From Diplonema japonicum (taxonomy: Eukaryota > Euglenozoa > Diplonemea > Diplonemida > Diplonemidae): a stretch of DNA of 64,000 bases. The notes under the pieces were generated by a model. It worked only from the letters and a program-made list of their open reading frames with translations. It was not told the DNA's origin and searched no databases. The DNA lies in the NCBI GenBank assembly GCA_964019335.1, contig OZ025725.1:1-64000 (forward strand). Direction: 5' to 3'. A program made the translations under genes and the position numbers. Positions 30,666-41,912 of the stretch are shown here, piece after piece. The first letter of the stretch is position 1. Every line of letters starts with the position of its first letter.

Positions 30666-33600
30666 ATGGCTTCAGGCATCGCAGAGGGTCTTGTTGAGAG
30701 GACGGGGGCCACTGTAGTGGCTGCACAGATGGCGGCTGTGTCAAGTGCAGTGGCCTTGGGAAAAGTGAAGACCAGCGAACCTAGTGCCGTTCTAGAGGTT
30801 TGCAAGAAGATGGGCTTGTGTTTTGTAGACATGGGATTCCCCCCTGCTGCCAAGGACGGGGTGCACTGGTACAGGTCTCGTGATGCTCTCGCAAAGATGC
30901 CTCAAAGCCACCCGGTTATGATGCCGCCTTCTTCCCCACCGCTTGTCGTACCAGGCCTGTGTTCCAACCGAAGGTGGCTCGCTCTGCTGTCTCTTGTGGG
31001 GTCCCCCTCGATGCTCCACAGCGCGGACCTCTCAGCAGGGCACACCACAGTCGCCCTTCACAGCAATGTCATCATCGACGACTTCCTCCCATGGAAGCGT
31101 GGGCACCCCCTCCACGCCACCGCCTCCCCCCCTGCACACCTGTGGGTCCCCCTCGCCGAGAAGGCAGTTGCCAAGACACACGGGTCCTACAACGCACTCT
31201 CCACCGCCACACCTGACCTCGCGCGCGCTGTGCTCGACATCACCAACGGCGGCATCCTCGCAGAGCACACCTTCCGTGGAGGGGACCTCTCCGTCTTCCT
31301 CATGCACGCTGAATCGTCGCTTGTCCTCCTGAAGCCATCAGGGAGGCTCCACCAGCCGCACTCCGTGTACACCATAGCTAGAGTGGCACCCACGCAGAGC
31401 AGCATCCTCGTCTACTGCCCTGTCGTGGACCAGCACATGACCCACGGTACTGATGGTGCCAAGCTGGTGGACGCAAGGTGGGTGCACCTTGGAGAGTTGG
31501 AGAGTTTCTTCGGCACGTGGTCTACAGTTTCCGTGAATGATAGTTACCTGGCGAGGAAAACCCCTCCCGTGGATCTCAGTTCCCTGTCAGAAAGCAGTTT
31601 CGACATCTTAGGTACTGGCAGCGTGCCAACGCCCAGCCACATTGCGGTGCAACCCGTTCTGCCGCCGCCGCCACCGCCACAGCGAACTGACAGCAGCAGG
31701 AAGGTGGAGACGCTCGAGCAAGAGGTTCAAGCACTGACTCAACTACACCTGGATGCCTTGCAGAGCGAAGTAGGCACCGATAGCAACCGTACACTGACAA
31801 ACAGGATCAGGCTCTTGAAGCAGACATTAGTGAGGCTGCAAGACGAGAACACGCGCAAGGTGGACTACACTCTCGAGGATGGTATCCTGACGGTGCTGGG
31901 CACCAAGTGGCAGCGTTACACAGAAGGCGACATCGTCGACTACTCGTCGCAAGTGCAGAGGCAGGCAAGGGAGCTGGAGCTGAGTGAACGGCAGCACAAG
32001 ACAGAAGCCAAGAACTTGCGGAGGCAGCTAGCCGAGCTGCAGGTGGCCCTCGAAAGCAGGTCGTCGCAAGAAGCAACAGCATCAGCAACCGTCATCGAGG
32101 CGCAGAAGCAGCACATCAACCAGCTGTACAATGACCTGAACAATCTGGCAGCAATCCCCCCCCACACCCCGGCCCCTGTGCTGCCAGTTTCCGACCCAGT
32201 GATCGGTGAGTTGGAATACACTATCAAAGCACTTTCAAGGGAATTAGGGGAGGCCCACCAAGCAGTACAGGTAACCGAAGGGATTAAGATTGAGCTGCAC
32301 AGTGCGAGAGACCTAATCGCGAAGCTGACGCAGTGCAGCGAGATGCAAGAAACAAAGCTGCAGAGGTTGGAGCTGCAATTGCTGAACGAGAAGAGCAAGG
32401 CGAGCGACTACGTGAAGCTTGAGGTGAAGGCAACGAAGTACGAGAAAGACCTTGGCAACTCGCAGGAGAGCATGGATGCTCTGAAGGAGACTGTTGCAAC
32501 GCTTCAGAGCGAAAAAGGACGGCTGGAGGCCCTACCAAAAGAGAACGAGGTACTTACAAGAGAGCTTCAGGCGTCGCGTAGCGAGGTGGAAAGCCTCAAA
32601 GATGATAGTGTCGCGTTGTCATCAGAGCTCGCAGCGGCACGCGTGGACCATGCCAGTGTCAAGGCAGGGCTGGAGGCGGAGAGCAACGAGCACCTGCTGC
32701 TGAAGGACAACTATGCCACTCTTCGCAACGAGCTAGCGGCACTGCAAGAAAGCCACGCTGCGTTGGAAGGCACACACACAGACCTGCAGGACACTTGCAC
32801 ACGGTTAGAGAGGCAATACAACAAAGCATCAGATGAAGTGACTGGCATCACGAAGGAACTGGAGCGTACCTTGGACGTGGTGAGGGCATTAGAGACAGGA
32901 AAGAGCGACCTCACTACAGAAACAGCTAAGCTGGCGACGGACCTGGCAAACATGAGCAGGCAGTACAGAGAGACGTCGGACAGCAACATGACCAAGGAGA
33001 AGGAGATCAACGAGCTCAGGGCACAAGTGGCAGAGACCAACAGGGAGCTAAGGGAACAGACGGCAGAAGTTAAATGTCACATGGACGCCAAGGTGGTCCT
33101 GCAGGACAAGCTGACAACGGTGCAGAACGAGTTCATAGACCTCAAGCAGGAGGCGAGACGGGACGCTGCACAACTCCAGCTGGTGGAAAGCGAGAAGCAA
33201 AAACTGGAAACTGGCAACGCCAAACTGGAAGGGGAGAAGCAAAACCTTGAGACAGACAAAGCCGAGCTTGAAAAGGACAGGCAAACGTTGAGAGGCGAGA
33301 AGCAACGGCTTGAGGGTGAGGTGCAGAGGCTGGAGGGAGAACGCCAAAGGCTGGAGGAATCCTTCAAGACGACAAAATTGGAGCTGGATGCGAATGTGGA
33401 TAAAGTATCGAACCTGGGCAGCATGCTGCATACAAGCCAGGACACAGCGAACGCCGCACAGCAGCAGTACGTCGTCCTTCAGGAGACAGCAGCGAAGGAT
33501 CAGAGCAAAGTGCAGCAGTTGCTACGTGCGGTGGACACAGCGAACACAACCATCCAGGAGTCGGCCACACGCCTCAATGATGCGCAGACGAGACTACGGG

Positions 33601-34231
33601 AAGTGACGGCAGACTTGGAGACACAGAAAAACACCAATAAAGATATCGGAATGCAGCTGAAGGCAACACAAGACAATCTTGTGACAACAAAGGCACAGCT
33701 GGAGGTGACCACGAGCGAGCTGCAGAACGCCAACACAACCATCAGCACCGTGAAAGGGCTCAACGCAAACCTGCAAACAGAAAACGAAGACCTGGCGAAC
33801 AAGAAAGAAAGCTTGGTAATACCCGGGAAAAAAAAAAAAAAAAAATACAAAAACAGAACAAAGAACTAGACGAGAAAAAAGAGCTAGCAGATAGTCTAGA
33901 GAGGACCTTAGAAGAGAAGACACAACAGCTCGAAAAAACAGAAAAAGAAGCACAAGATGTGAAAGAAGCAGGCATCGACACAGGCAGGAGGCTAGACGCC
34001 TCACTCACCTCGAACATGATCCTGAAGGAGAGCATGGACGAGAGGCTCATGAAGACGCAGAGGATGCTCATGGAACAAGAAGAGGAGAACATATCCTTGC
34101 GCAGAAACATGGTAACGTTGTTGTCGGGACCGCAGACACCGGAGTTCAAATCCTTTGCCAGTCCACTAACGGTGGCATCACCCTCTGTTCACAGGTCCTT
34201 CAGCCCCTTGAGGAAGAGGCTCCTCTCTTAG
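30666..34231 (+). CDS. Calpain-like pseudoprotease with a long coiled coil (two exons)
   Basis: The exons are 30666-33815 and 33857-34231, giving 1174 aa. Residues of about 95-300 follow the calpain core: NRRWLALLSLVG at the active-site helix, VIIDDFLPW, LAEKAVAKTHGSYNAL and PHSVYTIARV. The catalytic Cys position before Trp104 is Arg103. H232 aligns with the active-site His, but the following Asn-Pro-Trp block is lost, so proteolysis is unlikely. After a Pro run near residue 335, about 750 residues are heptad-rich coiled coil with many internally similar Leu/Glu segments. The C-terminus is short and Ser/Pro-rich (SFSPLRKR). Kinetoplastids are known to carry many inactive calpain-like cytoskeletal proteins, and a cytoskeletal or flagellar role is the natural inference. 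The start follows a strong acceptor. Confidence 0.8.
33816..33856 (+). other. Poly(A)-cored cis-intron in the calpain-like gene (41 nt)
   Basis: GTAATACCCGGG, about 17 A, TACAAAAACAG. Phase 0; the heptad pattern continues on both sides (ANKKESL | NKELDEKKEL). Confidence 0.8.
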
Positions 34232-34269
34232 ACACGGTAGATATGTAATATTACACTGTTTGTTGTTGT

Positions 34270-34328
34270 ACATGTTTTTATTTTTCTTTATCCCCCCTCC
34301 CCCTCCCACTTACCATACATGACCCCAG
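34270..34328 (+). promoter_or_regulatory. Pyrimidine tract and AG acceptor upstream of eL18
   Basis: TTTTTATTTTTCTTTATCCC then C/T-rich to GACCCCAG (AG 34327-34328), 20 nt before the ATG. This is a model example of the layout seen before most genes here. Confidence 0.6.
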
Positions 34329-34348
34329 AGTGTTAGTAGAATCACAAC

Positions 34349-34921
34349 ATGGGCCGTGACGTTACTGGTTTGAAGAAGCAGGTGGCGAGGCGTACGCAGC
34401 CGTCGTCTACGAACCCTTATATCTACTTGTTGGTCAAGATCTACAGGTTCCTGGCAAGGAGGGCGGAGTGCCCCTTCAACAAGGTGGTACTGCACAGGCT
34501 GATGATGAGCAGGACCAACCTCCCCCCCATGACCCTGTCAAGGATCGCCTTGAACATGAAGGGCAGGACAGACAAGACCTGCGTGGTGGTGGGCACTGTC
34601 ACTGATGACACCCGCCTTGCTGAGGTTCCCAAGATGAAGATTGCGGCCCTCCGCTTCACGGAGACTGCCCGTGCACGTATCCTGAAGGCGGGTGGTGAGG
34701 TCATGACCCTTGACCAGCTTGCCATGGTAGCCCCCAAGGGGTCGAACACCGTGCTCCTCAGGGGTAAGCGTGCCGCACGTACCGTTTACAAGCACTTCGG
34801 TGCACCGGGTGTCCCCGGCAGCCACGCCCGCCCATACATCAACGGTACCTCGAAGACTGGCCGCAAGCACGAACGCGGCCGTGGCAGGAGGGCAGGCAAG
34901 GCCTTCAAGGTCAAGGCGTAG
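34349..34921 (+). CDS. RPL18: 60S ribosomal protein eL18
   Basis: The product is 190 aa, the family's normal length. It is a structural protein of the large ribosomal subunit. Diagnostic blocks are NPYIYLLVKIYRFLARR, FNKVVLHRL, MSRTNLPPMTLSR, VVVGTVTDD, ARARILKAGGEVMTLDQLA, HFGAPGVPGSHARPY and GRGRRAGKAF. The opening MGRDVTG and the HFGAPGVPGSHARPY block look closer to kinetoplastid eL18 than to animal or plant versions; that is memory-based and mild evidence for Euglenozoa. It has no intron, and the start is fixed by the family N-terminus. Confidence 0.97.
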   Translation: MGRDVTGLKKQVARRTQPSSTNPYIYLLVKIYRFLARRAECPFNKVVLHRLMMSRTNLPPMTLSRIALNMKGRTDKTCVVVGTVTDDTRLAEVPKMKIAALRFTETARARILKAGGEVMTLDQLAMVAPKGSNTVLLRGKRAARTVYKHFGAPGVPGSHARPYINGTSKTGRKHERGRGRRAGKAFKVKA

Positions 34922-35145
34922 ACAGATCATGGAAAAGGAAAAAAAAAAAAAAAAAGTATCATTTTTTTTTTCTCATTTTTTTTTTGTTTGGGTTCCCCTT
35001 TTTCTTTTGTTGCGTTCCCAACCACGTCCACTACATGTGCCCAGTTTTTTTTTTTTTTTTTTCGTGGCTTTTTTTCTTTTTTTTTTTTCGAAAATAAATT
35101 TTATGTTCTCAGAAAAAAAAAAAAAAAAAAAAAAAAATTGCAAAA

Positions 35146-35775
35146 ATGGTGAACAGCAATCGGCTGAAGTTTTACAGCAGCTTGTTCGGAGTTCACGAAA
35201 CACAGAGGAAGATAGCAGAGTGCGGTGATGATATTGCGTCTGCGTGCAGCAGTAGCAGCGAGTGCAGTGAAAAGAGTGTTCATGGTAAAGGCGGTAAGAC
35301 AGGCAAGGTCGGTGTTGCTAGGGTCCACGAGCTGTTGTATGGCCTGGAGACCATTTTGTTGGTTGATGAAAAGCTGAAGGAACAAGGAGAAGTAAACGAC
35401 GTGCGAGCAAAAGCTGCTCAGGACATGATGCTGGTCTTATTTGATGGGGAATCGTTAGGACCCAAGGCGGAAACCGTGTGCAATGCTTTGCTTAAGAGCA
35501 CGGAAATTCTGAAGGTGACCCCCACCCTTGTTTCATCTATCTCAGCTTTGGTTACAAAACGGGTTCGCCATAGGGTAGCGCTCAGCCCCGACATACACCT
35601 CCTGACAGCAACCCAGCTTCGCCACCTTTCCTTCCCCCACCCCGCCGTACCTTCTATTGTCCAGTCCCTTACAGGTCCCCAATATTCGCGCAGGGAGGCA
35701 CTCTCCCTTAGGGCATCCTTTTCACCTCCAAAAATTGCGACTTCTGTTCATGCGAAGTCCCATACTTGTGGGTGA
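35146..35775 (+). CDS. Hypothetical protein, 209 aa
   Basis: I do not recognise it. It starts MVNSNRLKFYSSLFGVHETQ after TTCTCAG and an A-run. A Ser/Gly-rich segment at about 30-55 separates a short N-terminal helix from an Ala/Leu-rich helical region (about 57-140, ELLYGLETILLVDEKLKEQG). The C-terminal 60 residues are Ser/Pro-rich and probably disordered. There is no signal peptide or membrane span. Composition and GC3 are like those of neighbouring real genes, and its position in the gene file with an upstream acceptor supports a real gene. Confidence 0.65.
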   Translation: MVNSNRLKFYSSLFGVHETQRKIAECGDDIASACSSSSECSEKSVHGKGGKTGKVGVARVHELLYGLETILLVDEKLKEQGEVNDVRAKAAQDMMLVLFDGESLGPKAETVCNALLKSTEILKVTPTLVSSISALVTKRVRHRVALSPDIHLLTATQLRHLSFPHPAVPSIVQSLTGPQYSRREALSLRASFSPPKIATSVHAKSHTCG

Positions 35776-37278
35776 ATCCTCATGGACCGTCCTAATTAAT
35801 AATAATAAAACAAAAACAAAAAAAAAATTTTTTTTTGGTGCGTGATTTTTTTTTTTCTTCTTCTTTTTGCGATAAGGTTTTATATTTTTTTTTTTTGGTT
35901 TTTTGTTGTTTTATTTCGAAAAAAAAAAAGTGGTGTGGGAAAATGGGGGGGGGAAGAAAAAAAAAAGGAAAAACAAAAAAATGAAGAGAAGGAAAAAGAA
36001 TAAGAGAGAATACCTTTTTCTCTTTTTTTTTCTCTCTTTCCCTTTCCTCCCCCCCCCCCCCCCTTTCGCTTTCTGAGAACGGAAAAAAAAATTGGATTCT
36101 GTATTTATCATTTAGGATCTTTGTCGACACATCTAGTCCTCGGTAATACACTCCCCCCCCCCCCCCCCCCCCCCCTTTCCCCTTCTCCCTTTGGATACAC
36201 AGTTTGCTTTTTTTTTCCCCCTCTTTCTTTTCACTTTTCACTTTGTTACACAAAACCCAACTGACGCATTAAAGGTCGTTCCCCCTTCTCCCCAAAGAAA
36301 TGAATAAAGAAACAGAAAAAAAAAGCCCCCCCTCTCCCTCCATCCTCCCACTATAGTGAGGGGGAGGGAAAAAAAAAATTGGGAGTTAAAAAAAAAATAT
36401 AAAAAAAAATTAAGTGAGAAAACGAAGAGAAACAAAAAATCTTGGTACTGTGTACCATGCAAAATGCTCAGACCTTCCTCTTATTTTTTGTGTTTTTCTT
36501 TTTTTTTTTCACCCCCTTTCCCCCCCCCCTTTTTTTCTCCTTCACCTCCTCCTCCCATTCTACCATAACCCTGGTCCCTTCGCTCTTCGTCCATTGTGGG
36601 GTCGCAGCGTAAAGGTCAGTTTCTTTCCTCATGCACTTTCCTTTTTTCTTTTCTTTTTTAGTTCGAGAATATCGTGCAGAAAAAAAAAAATAAAGAAAAA
36701 AAAAGAATCAAAAAACTTTTTTATTGCAATGTATTCTCAAACCCCCCCCCCCCCTTTTTACCGAAATAGATGTGGCTCTAGTCCTTCTTGCATAAAGTAC
36801 CTTTTTTTCTTCCTCTTATCTCTTATCCACCACCCCCCCCCCCCCCATGGCAAATTAAAATGTAGCGCCTGTAGCATCGACTGCTATAATAACCCCCTTT
36901 TTTTTTACTTTCCCACACAGTACAAGTCACCCCACCAAGGGCGTTAAAAAAGAGAGCCTGTACCCCCCCCCCCCCCCCATTTCATCCCCTTTTTTTTTCT
37001 ATCGGTCCTTTCGTCGGGGTGCGCAATGAGGAGGGGAGGGGAAGGAAGGGAAAAAAATAAAAAAAGAAAGAAAAACCGTTTTTTTTTTTATCTTCCCCCC
37101 CTTTCCTAGATACCTGTTTTCTTTCCCTCCTCACCCTTCGGACAAACCCTCTCCCCCCTTTCCTTTTTTTTTTGGTTTTTTTTTTTTTGTTCCAGCATTC
37201 ATACCGCCGAACGTGGAGTAAGTATATTCCTCATTTTTTTTTTCTTTTTCTCTTTTTTTTCCATCGAAAAAAGTTTTT

Positions 37279-37316
<38 letters not shown>

Positions 37317-37400
37317 AAAATGTGTCAATTTTATTTCCCCTCTCCCTCTCTTTGTCTTGTACCCACACTTCTGCCCCCTTTGGTGTACCATATTTCTTTA

Positions 37401-37446
<46 letters not shown>

Positions 37447-38857
37447 TCCTCACCTTTCCCCAAATTGTGGCTTCCCTCCCCTTTTTTCTTTCTCGCAACC
37501 CCCCCCCAAAAAAAACACTTAAATGCCACAACCTATTTCAAGTAGATTTACTTTAAAAAAAAACAGAATTTCACCTGAAGATGATAATTTATTTCCCTAG
37601 GGATAAGAAAACACCTTCCCCCCTTTTTTTTTCAACCTTGGCCAGGTGTGATAGCCTGTTTAAGGTTTAAAAGATATTATTCTTCCCCTTTAAATCTCAG
37701 TTTTCGTTCTCATCTTTAGAGGTGTTTTGAGCAAAAAAAAAAAAGAAGAAAAAAAAGTTAAAATACAGAAATAGATGTTGGAAAAGAAATAAAAAAGAAA
37801 AAACGAAGAAAAAAAAAACAAATGGGTGTAGCCCATGTGTGCACCCACCCCACCTCCCCTCAAAAAAAGAAAAAGAAAAAAAAAACAGATTGAGGACTCT
37901 AATTGTTCTCGATAAAAAGAAAAAAAAAATAACAACAACAGAAGAAAGGTATCTTCTCCTCTCACGGCAGCGAGAAGTTACTCTCCCCTCCATCACCCCC
38001 TCCCCCCTTTTTTCTCTTTTTCCGTTACTCTCCTTTCTTTTTTATTATTTCTTTCTTGCGGGTTATACTAACGCCAACCCAAATTCAACCCCCCCCCCCC
38101 CATTAACTAATTGACAAACGAATCCCGCATTTCTTCTTTTTTTTGTATTCTTTTTTTTTTCTTCTTCTTTTTTTCACTCTTTCTCCTTCCTCCTCGGTTC
38201 ATGGTCCCTCCAAAAAAAAAAAAAAAAAATGGAGTGGAAAGAAATAAAGAAAAAAAAAAAAGAGAAGCCGGCTCCAAAGTGACCGCACGGGAGGAAAAAA
38301 AAGCTTTTTTTTTCCCCCCTAGCAAAGGAAGAGGAACAGAGAAAGATGATGAACTTTTTTTTTTTTTTTTTTTTTGCTATTTTTTTTCTTACTTTTTATC
38401 CCCCCAACCTTTCTTCTTCTTTTTTTTTTTTTTTTTTTTTGGCCAGTTGCTTGTATTGTAGTTAGAGGAGTGGGGGTTCCCCTCCTCCCCAAATTGTCCT
38501 CGTTCCCTCTCCCCTTTTTTTTTGTAGGGGCAGCAGACCTCTGGCCGGGTCTAGGTGTGTAACGCCACCTCCCCTTAAGCGAGTCATTTCAAGGGGGGTG
38601 ACAGGAAGACTGTGCAGCAACTGTAACCCAGGCACACACTGACCTTTTCAAAACAGGGGTAACAGGATGCGTGCTTCGGCAAAAGAAAGATGCCCCCACC
38701 CTGTCACGAGGAAATGGGACCAGGCACGCCATGTCTGAGGTGGCGCCTACAGGTTAGAAAGCCCACTCCAGTGTGTCGTTGACCACAAAACCCCCCCCAC
38801 CCCATGTATTTTATTCGAGCCGACTGTGGAGGTCGCACTAAGCGCCGTAAGACTGAC

Positions 38858-38893
<36 letters not shown>

Positions 38894-39873
38894 CTCCTCT
38901 CCCCTTGTTTCATTAAAGGGGGAAAACTGAAGAAAACGAAAAAAAAAAAAAAAAAAGAGAAGGGCGGGAAGAAAAATAAAAAAAAATAAAAGAGATACGT
39001 TGTTGCACACAAAAAAAAAAGAAAGAAAAAAGAAAAAGAGGTCCTTTTATTTTTTTTTCTCTCTTTTTTTCCCCCTTTTCAATAATTTAATTTTCTTCTT
39101 TCTTCTTCTTTTTTTCTCCTCTTCATTAGTTTGCCTCCACAGCAATGTGCTCGGGGAACTTCACAAAAAAAAACCCCCCTTTTTTTTCTTCCTCTTTTTC
39201 TTGTTCTCTCCCTTCCAAGGAGAAAAAAAAAAAAGAAACTCTGGCGGTTGAGTCAGCCCTGACTTCTTTATGTTGTTTTTAACGAGGCAACTTAAGACAC
39301 ACCCCCCCAATTTTTTTCTTTTTTCATTTTGTCCCCCCCCCCCCTTTCGTTTCCTTTGATGTAAAAAAAAAAAAGAAATGGTTGAAAAACAAATGAGTGA
39401 GAGAGGATAAAAATAGCCAAGGTGGAAGGGAATAAAGAGGGAACCTCCGACCCTACCCTCTTTCCCCTCCTTTCCTTTTCTCGAAGGAACGAAAAAGAAA
39501 AAGGGAACGAATAAACCCCCCCCCAAAGAAAAGGTGTGGTGGTTTCTTCCCCCTTTTTTTACCCCTCTCTTTTTTATGTTCGCATCTTCTCCCCCCTTTT
39601 TTTCTTTCATTACTTTTACCTACCCCCCCCCCCCCCCTCCATTTCTCTTACTCTATCACTCTCCTTTCTGGCTCAAAAGCACGGGAGAGGGGGAGAGTAT
39701 ACAGGGAATGGGATTTTGTTCTTCAACCACACCACCACACACCACCACTTCCCTTGCAATTTTTTTTATTATTATTATTTTTTTTTATATATTATTTGCG
39801 GTAAAGTGAAAAACTCAAAAAAGAGGGAGGGGGGAGGAAGGTCCCGCCCCGCTGATTTGAAAAAAAAAAAAAA
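35776..39873. other. Second homopolymer-rich gene desert
   Basis: About 4.1 kb of T, C and A runs up to 30-40 nt, with no coding region I can support. The only stretch of ordinary composition is 38530-38860, annotated separately as a structured RNA candidate. The final 300 nt before the EF-hand gene contain (ATT)n and C-runs. Confidence 0.6.
38530..38860 (+). ncRNA. Candidate structured non-coding RNA
   Basis: This island folds on inspection into nested helices. CGCCACCTC (38563-38571) pairs with GAGGTGGCG (38737-38745). CCCCTT/AAGGGG form a hairpin (38571-38576/38591-38596). GTGACAGG pairs with CCTGTCAC (38598-38605/38700-38707), and CTGTAACCC pairs with GGGTAACAG with one mismatch (38621-38629/38657-38665). 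There is no ORF. A T-run of about 30 starts at 38861, which could end a polymerase III transcript. Size and nested long-range pairing recall RNase P/MRP-type RNAs, but I cannot place their conserved boxes. The strand is inferred from the T-run. Confidence 0.45.
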
Positions 39874-40563
39874 ATGAATTCCAAAGGCCCCGCGGTCCTG
39901 ACCAGCAATGTTATCAATGAAGCCCAAGCCTTGTTTCAAAACAAAGCATTGAAAAAAGAAGGTTGCGAGCCTCTAATATCTCAGAATGACGCCCTCTTCA
40001 TCCTCAGGGGTCTGGGCATGAACCCTACAGCGCATGACGTGGAGGTCATGGTGGCTGACATGCCGGTGTTTGATCCTGATGAAAAGAAAGACGAGAAGAA
40101 AAAGAAGAAAGGAGGCGGAAGGGAGGAGGAAAAGAAGAAGAAGGACGAGGGAGAGGAGAAGAAAAATCTGATGATGCTCCCAGAAGACGTACCCAAGTAC
40201 TCGTGGCTGACGTTCATTGAAGCAACGGAAGGGTGCTACAGGAGCATGAGGAGATGCGAGGAGATCATTCTAGAGTCATTCCGTGTCTTCGACCGCCAAG
40301 ACCAGCGGGGCAAGATCACACTAGCCGCCCTGGGCAACATTATGAGCACTTTGGGAGATGATGTTCTAGCCACAACGGAGCTGGACGAGCTGAATAGGAT
40401 CTTCGCGCCTCAAGGGGAGGCGGGGGAGGACTTTGATGCTTCCGAAGTCGACATTGATTTCGCAGACTTTGCAAAACTGATCCAAGAAGGCCAGCTACCC
40501 CCACCCCCGCCCCCACCCACACCCCCTCCTGATGATTCTTCTAGAAAACCATCCACTGTGTAA
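39874..40563 (+). CDS. Degenerate EF-hand (calmodulin/centrin-like) protein
   Basis: The product is 229 aa. The N-lobe (INEAQALFQN, DALFILRGLGMNPTAHDVEVMV) has helix pairs of a calmodulin-type fold without Ca-binding loops. A strongly basic/acidic Lys-Glu insert of about 30 residues (70-100) splits the two lobes. The C-lobe has FRVFDRQDQRGKITLAAL and a later VDIDFADFAKLI, with loops that lack several acidic ligands, so Ca binding is doubtful. The C-terminus is Pro-rich. Axonemal and cytoskeletal EF-hand proteins of protists often look like this. The A-rich segment coding the Lys insert resembles the poly(A) introns nearby but stays in frame and has no GT donor. Confidence 0.7.
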   Translation: MNSKGPAVLTSNVINEAQALFQNKALKKEGCEPLISQNDALFILRGLGMNPTAHDVEVMVADMPVFDPDEKKDEKKKKKGGGREEEKKKKDEGEEKKNLMMLPEDVPKYSWLTFIEATEGCYRSMRRCEEIILESFRVFDRQDQRGKITLAALGNIMSTLGDDVLATTELDELNRIFAPQGEAGEDFDASEVDIDFADFAKLIQEGQLPPPPPPPTPPPDDSSRKPSTV

Positions 40564-40574
40564 AAAAAAAAAAG

Positions 40575-40605
<31 letters not shown>

Positions 40606-40898
40606 AGAAAAAAAACCTTGGGAAAGGAGTGCTTTTTTTTTTTTTTTTTTTTTAGGGGATACATGTCGGCATCGCACGAAGACACTGCATCTCTGGGTCC
40701 TTCGCATAAGTGACCATCAGCCCCCCGACGCCAAGAGGAGAGACGCCATCGCACACTCGCAACAAACTTCTTCGGCCCCGCTTCCCAGCGGAATTGCTGG
40801 CGGACGCCCTCCCGTCCTCGAGATTGACATCAAGGCGGTGGGTAGATATACACCATCTTCATCCCCCCCCCAAAAAAAAGGAAAAAAGGGGGGAAAAA
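40564..40898. other. Intergenic region with T-run acceptor and small upstream ORF
   Basis: An A-run after the stop is followed by T24 ending in TAG (40654). A 16-codon upstream ORF starts at ATG 40663 (MSASHEDTASLGPSHK). 40665-40850 has coding-like composition but is closed in the frame of the next gene, so I leave it unassigned. Confidence 0.45.
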
Positions 40899-41912
40899 AT
40901 GCTCAGCACGCTGACAACCCAGAAAGAGAACACAAACCAACAGGAGGATGTGGACGAAGGCGACGGGTACCTGGTCCCCGCCACGGGGATACCCATGGAA
41001 ATAGGGTGCACGGGGATACCCGCGAAAATGACCGTGGCAGGGATGAGGCTCTTCGGGTCCGCGGGGTTGATGGTGGGGAAGATGTACATCAAAAAGATGC
41101 TGCAAGGGGTCAGCAACGGGTCCACAACAGACATGGTCAGAAACATCGCACAATCGACGCTGCTGAGCGGCGCGGTGGAGGCACAGGCCGCACGGCAAGT
41201 AATAGTAAGGATCCCCATCTTCGGGGAGTCCTTCGTAGAAAGATTCATGAAGGGCCTCGGGTCACGAGAGATGGATGCTGTTGCCACATCACACATAGCG
41301 AACACAGTGCAGTCCGTAGGCCTTCAAGGCAAAGTCCTCGTCGTCCTCGCCTCACTAATGGTACACGAATTAGTTGAATTCAGCTGGCTCATCGCATCAG
41401 GGACATCGTCACTACGCGATTTCTTAATTAAAACCGGCCAACACATTGCCTCTGCCTTCGGTTCCCTCAGTGGGGGTCTGCTAGGTACCGCGGTCGGGAC
41501 AATGGCGTTCCCCGGTCTAGGAACCGGTATCGGCTCCTTAGCCGGATCTATTATAGGTGCATCCCTTGCCGATTTGGCAACTGTTTCTTTACTTGAAGAG
41601 GCGCAGAACGGAGCACCGACAGGGTGTGTGGAGCTTTTGTTAGAACCTTCGCTTCCATCTGATTCACCGACCGATCCTAAAACAATCAAAATAGAATGTC
41701 CTGATTTGGACCCTTCTGGTCTGGAGCATCTCATTGAAAAAGATGGGGAAAACGAGATTGTCGTTGTCAGCAAAACAGAGAAAGACAATGGTTTTTTGGT
41801 TGTGGGCAACGGGGGCGGGACGCACTCCTCCGACACGGATGAGGAGGAGGATGACGGAGGTAATAATATTGATGATAGTGACGAAGACATAGAAGACCGG
41901 ATGTATGTGTGA
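40899..41912 (+). CDS. Glycine-zipper membrane-associated protein, unknown
   Basis: The product is 337 aa. Residues of about 30-60 and 85-160 are mixed amphipathic helices (MRLFGSAGLMVGKMYIKKML; VLVVLASLMVHELVEFSWLI). At about 180-220 a glycine zipper (GLLGTAVGTMAFPGLGTGIG followed by SLAGSIIGASLADL) predicts a tightly packed membrane hairpin of the kind found in pore-forming and inner-membrane proteins. The C-terminal 60 residues are very acidic (DEEEDDGGNN). No signal peptide is visible from the ATG at 40899, which follows A/G-rich sequence. No family name can be given with confidence. Confidence 0.6.
   Translation: MLSTLTTQKENTNQQEDVDEGDGYLVPATGIPMEIGCTGIPAKMTVAGMRLFGSAGLMVGKMYIKKMLQGVSNGSTTDMVRNIAQSTLLSGAVEAQAARQVIVRIPIFGESFVERFMKGLGSREMDAVATSHIANTVQSVGLQGKVLVVLASLMVHELVEFSWLIASGTSSLRDFLIKTGQHIASAFGSLSGGLLGTAVGTMAFPGLGTGIGSLAGSIIGASLADLATVSLLEEAQNGAPTGCVELLLEPSLPSDSPTDPKTIKIECPDLDPSGLEHLIEKDGENEIVVVSKTEKDNGFLVVGNGGGTHSSDTDEEEDDGGNNIDDSDEDIEDRMYV

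Noticed and set aside
38680-38700. GTGCTTCGGC motif nearby as a U6 snRNA 5' stem
   Set aside because: No ACAGAGA box or AGCATGGC-type core follows; only the loop resembles U6.
40663-40711. 16-codon ORF and coding-like 40665-40850 as an extra 5' exon
   Set aside because: No splice combination I tried keeps the frame of the gene at 40899; in-frame stops interrupt it.
40532-41377. 281-codon + strand frame overlapping the glycine-zipper gene
   Set aside because: Arg/His/Pro-rich out-of-frame reading that starts in an A-run; the other frame has the coherent hydrophobic pattern.
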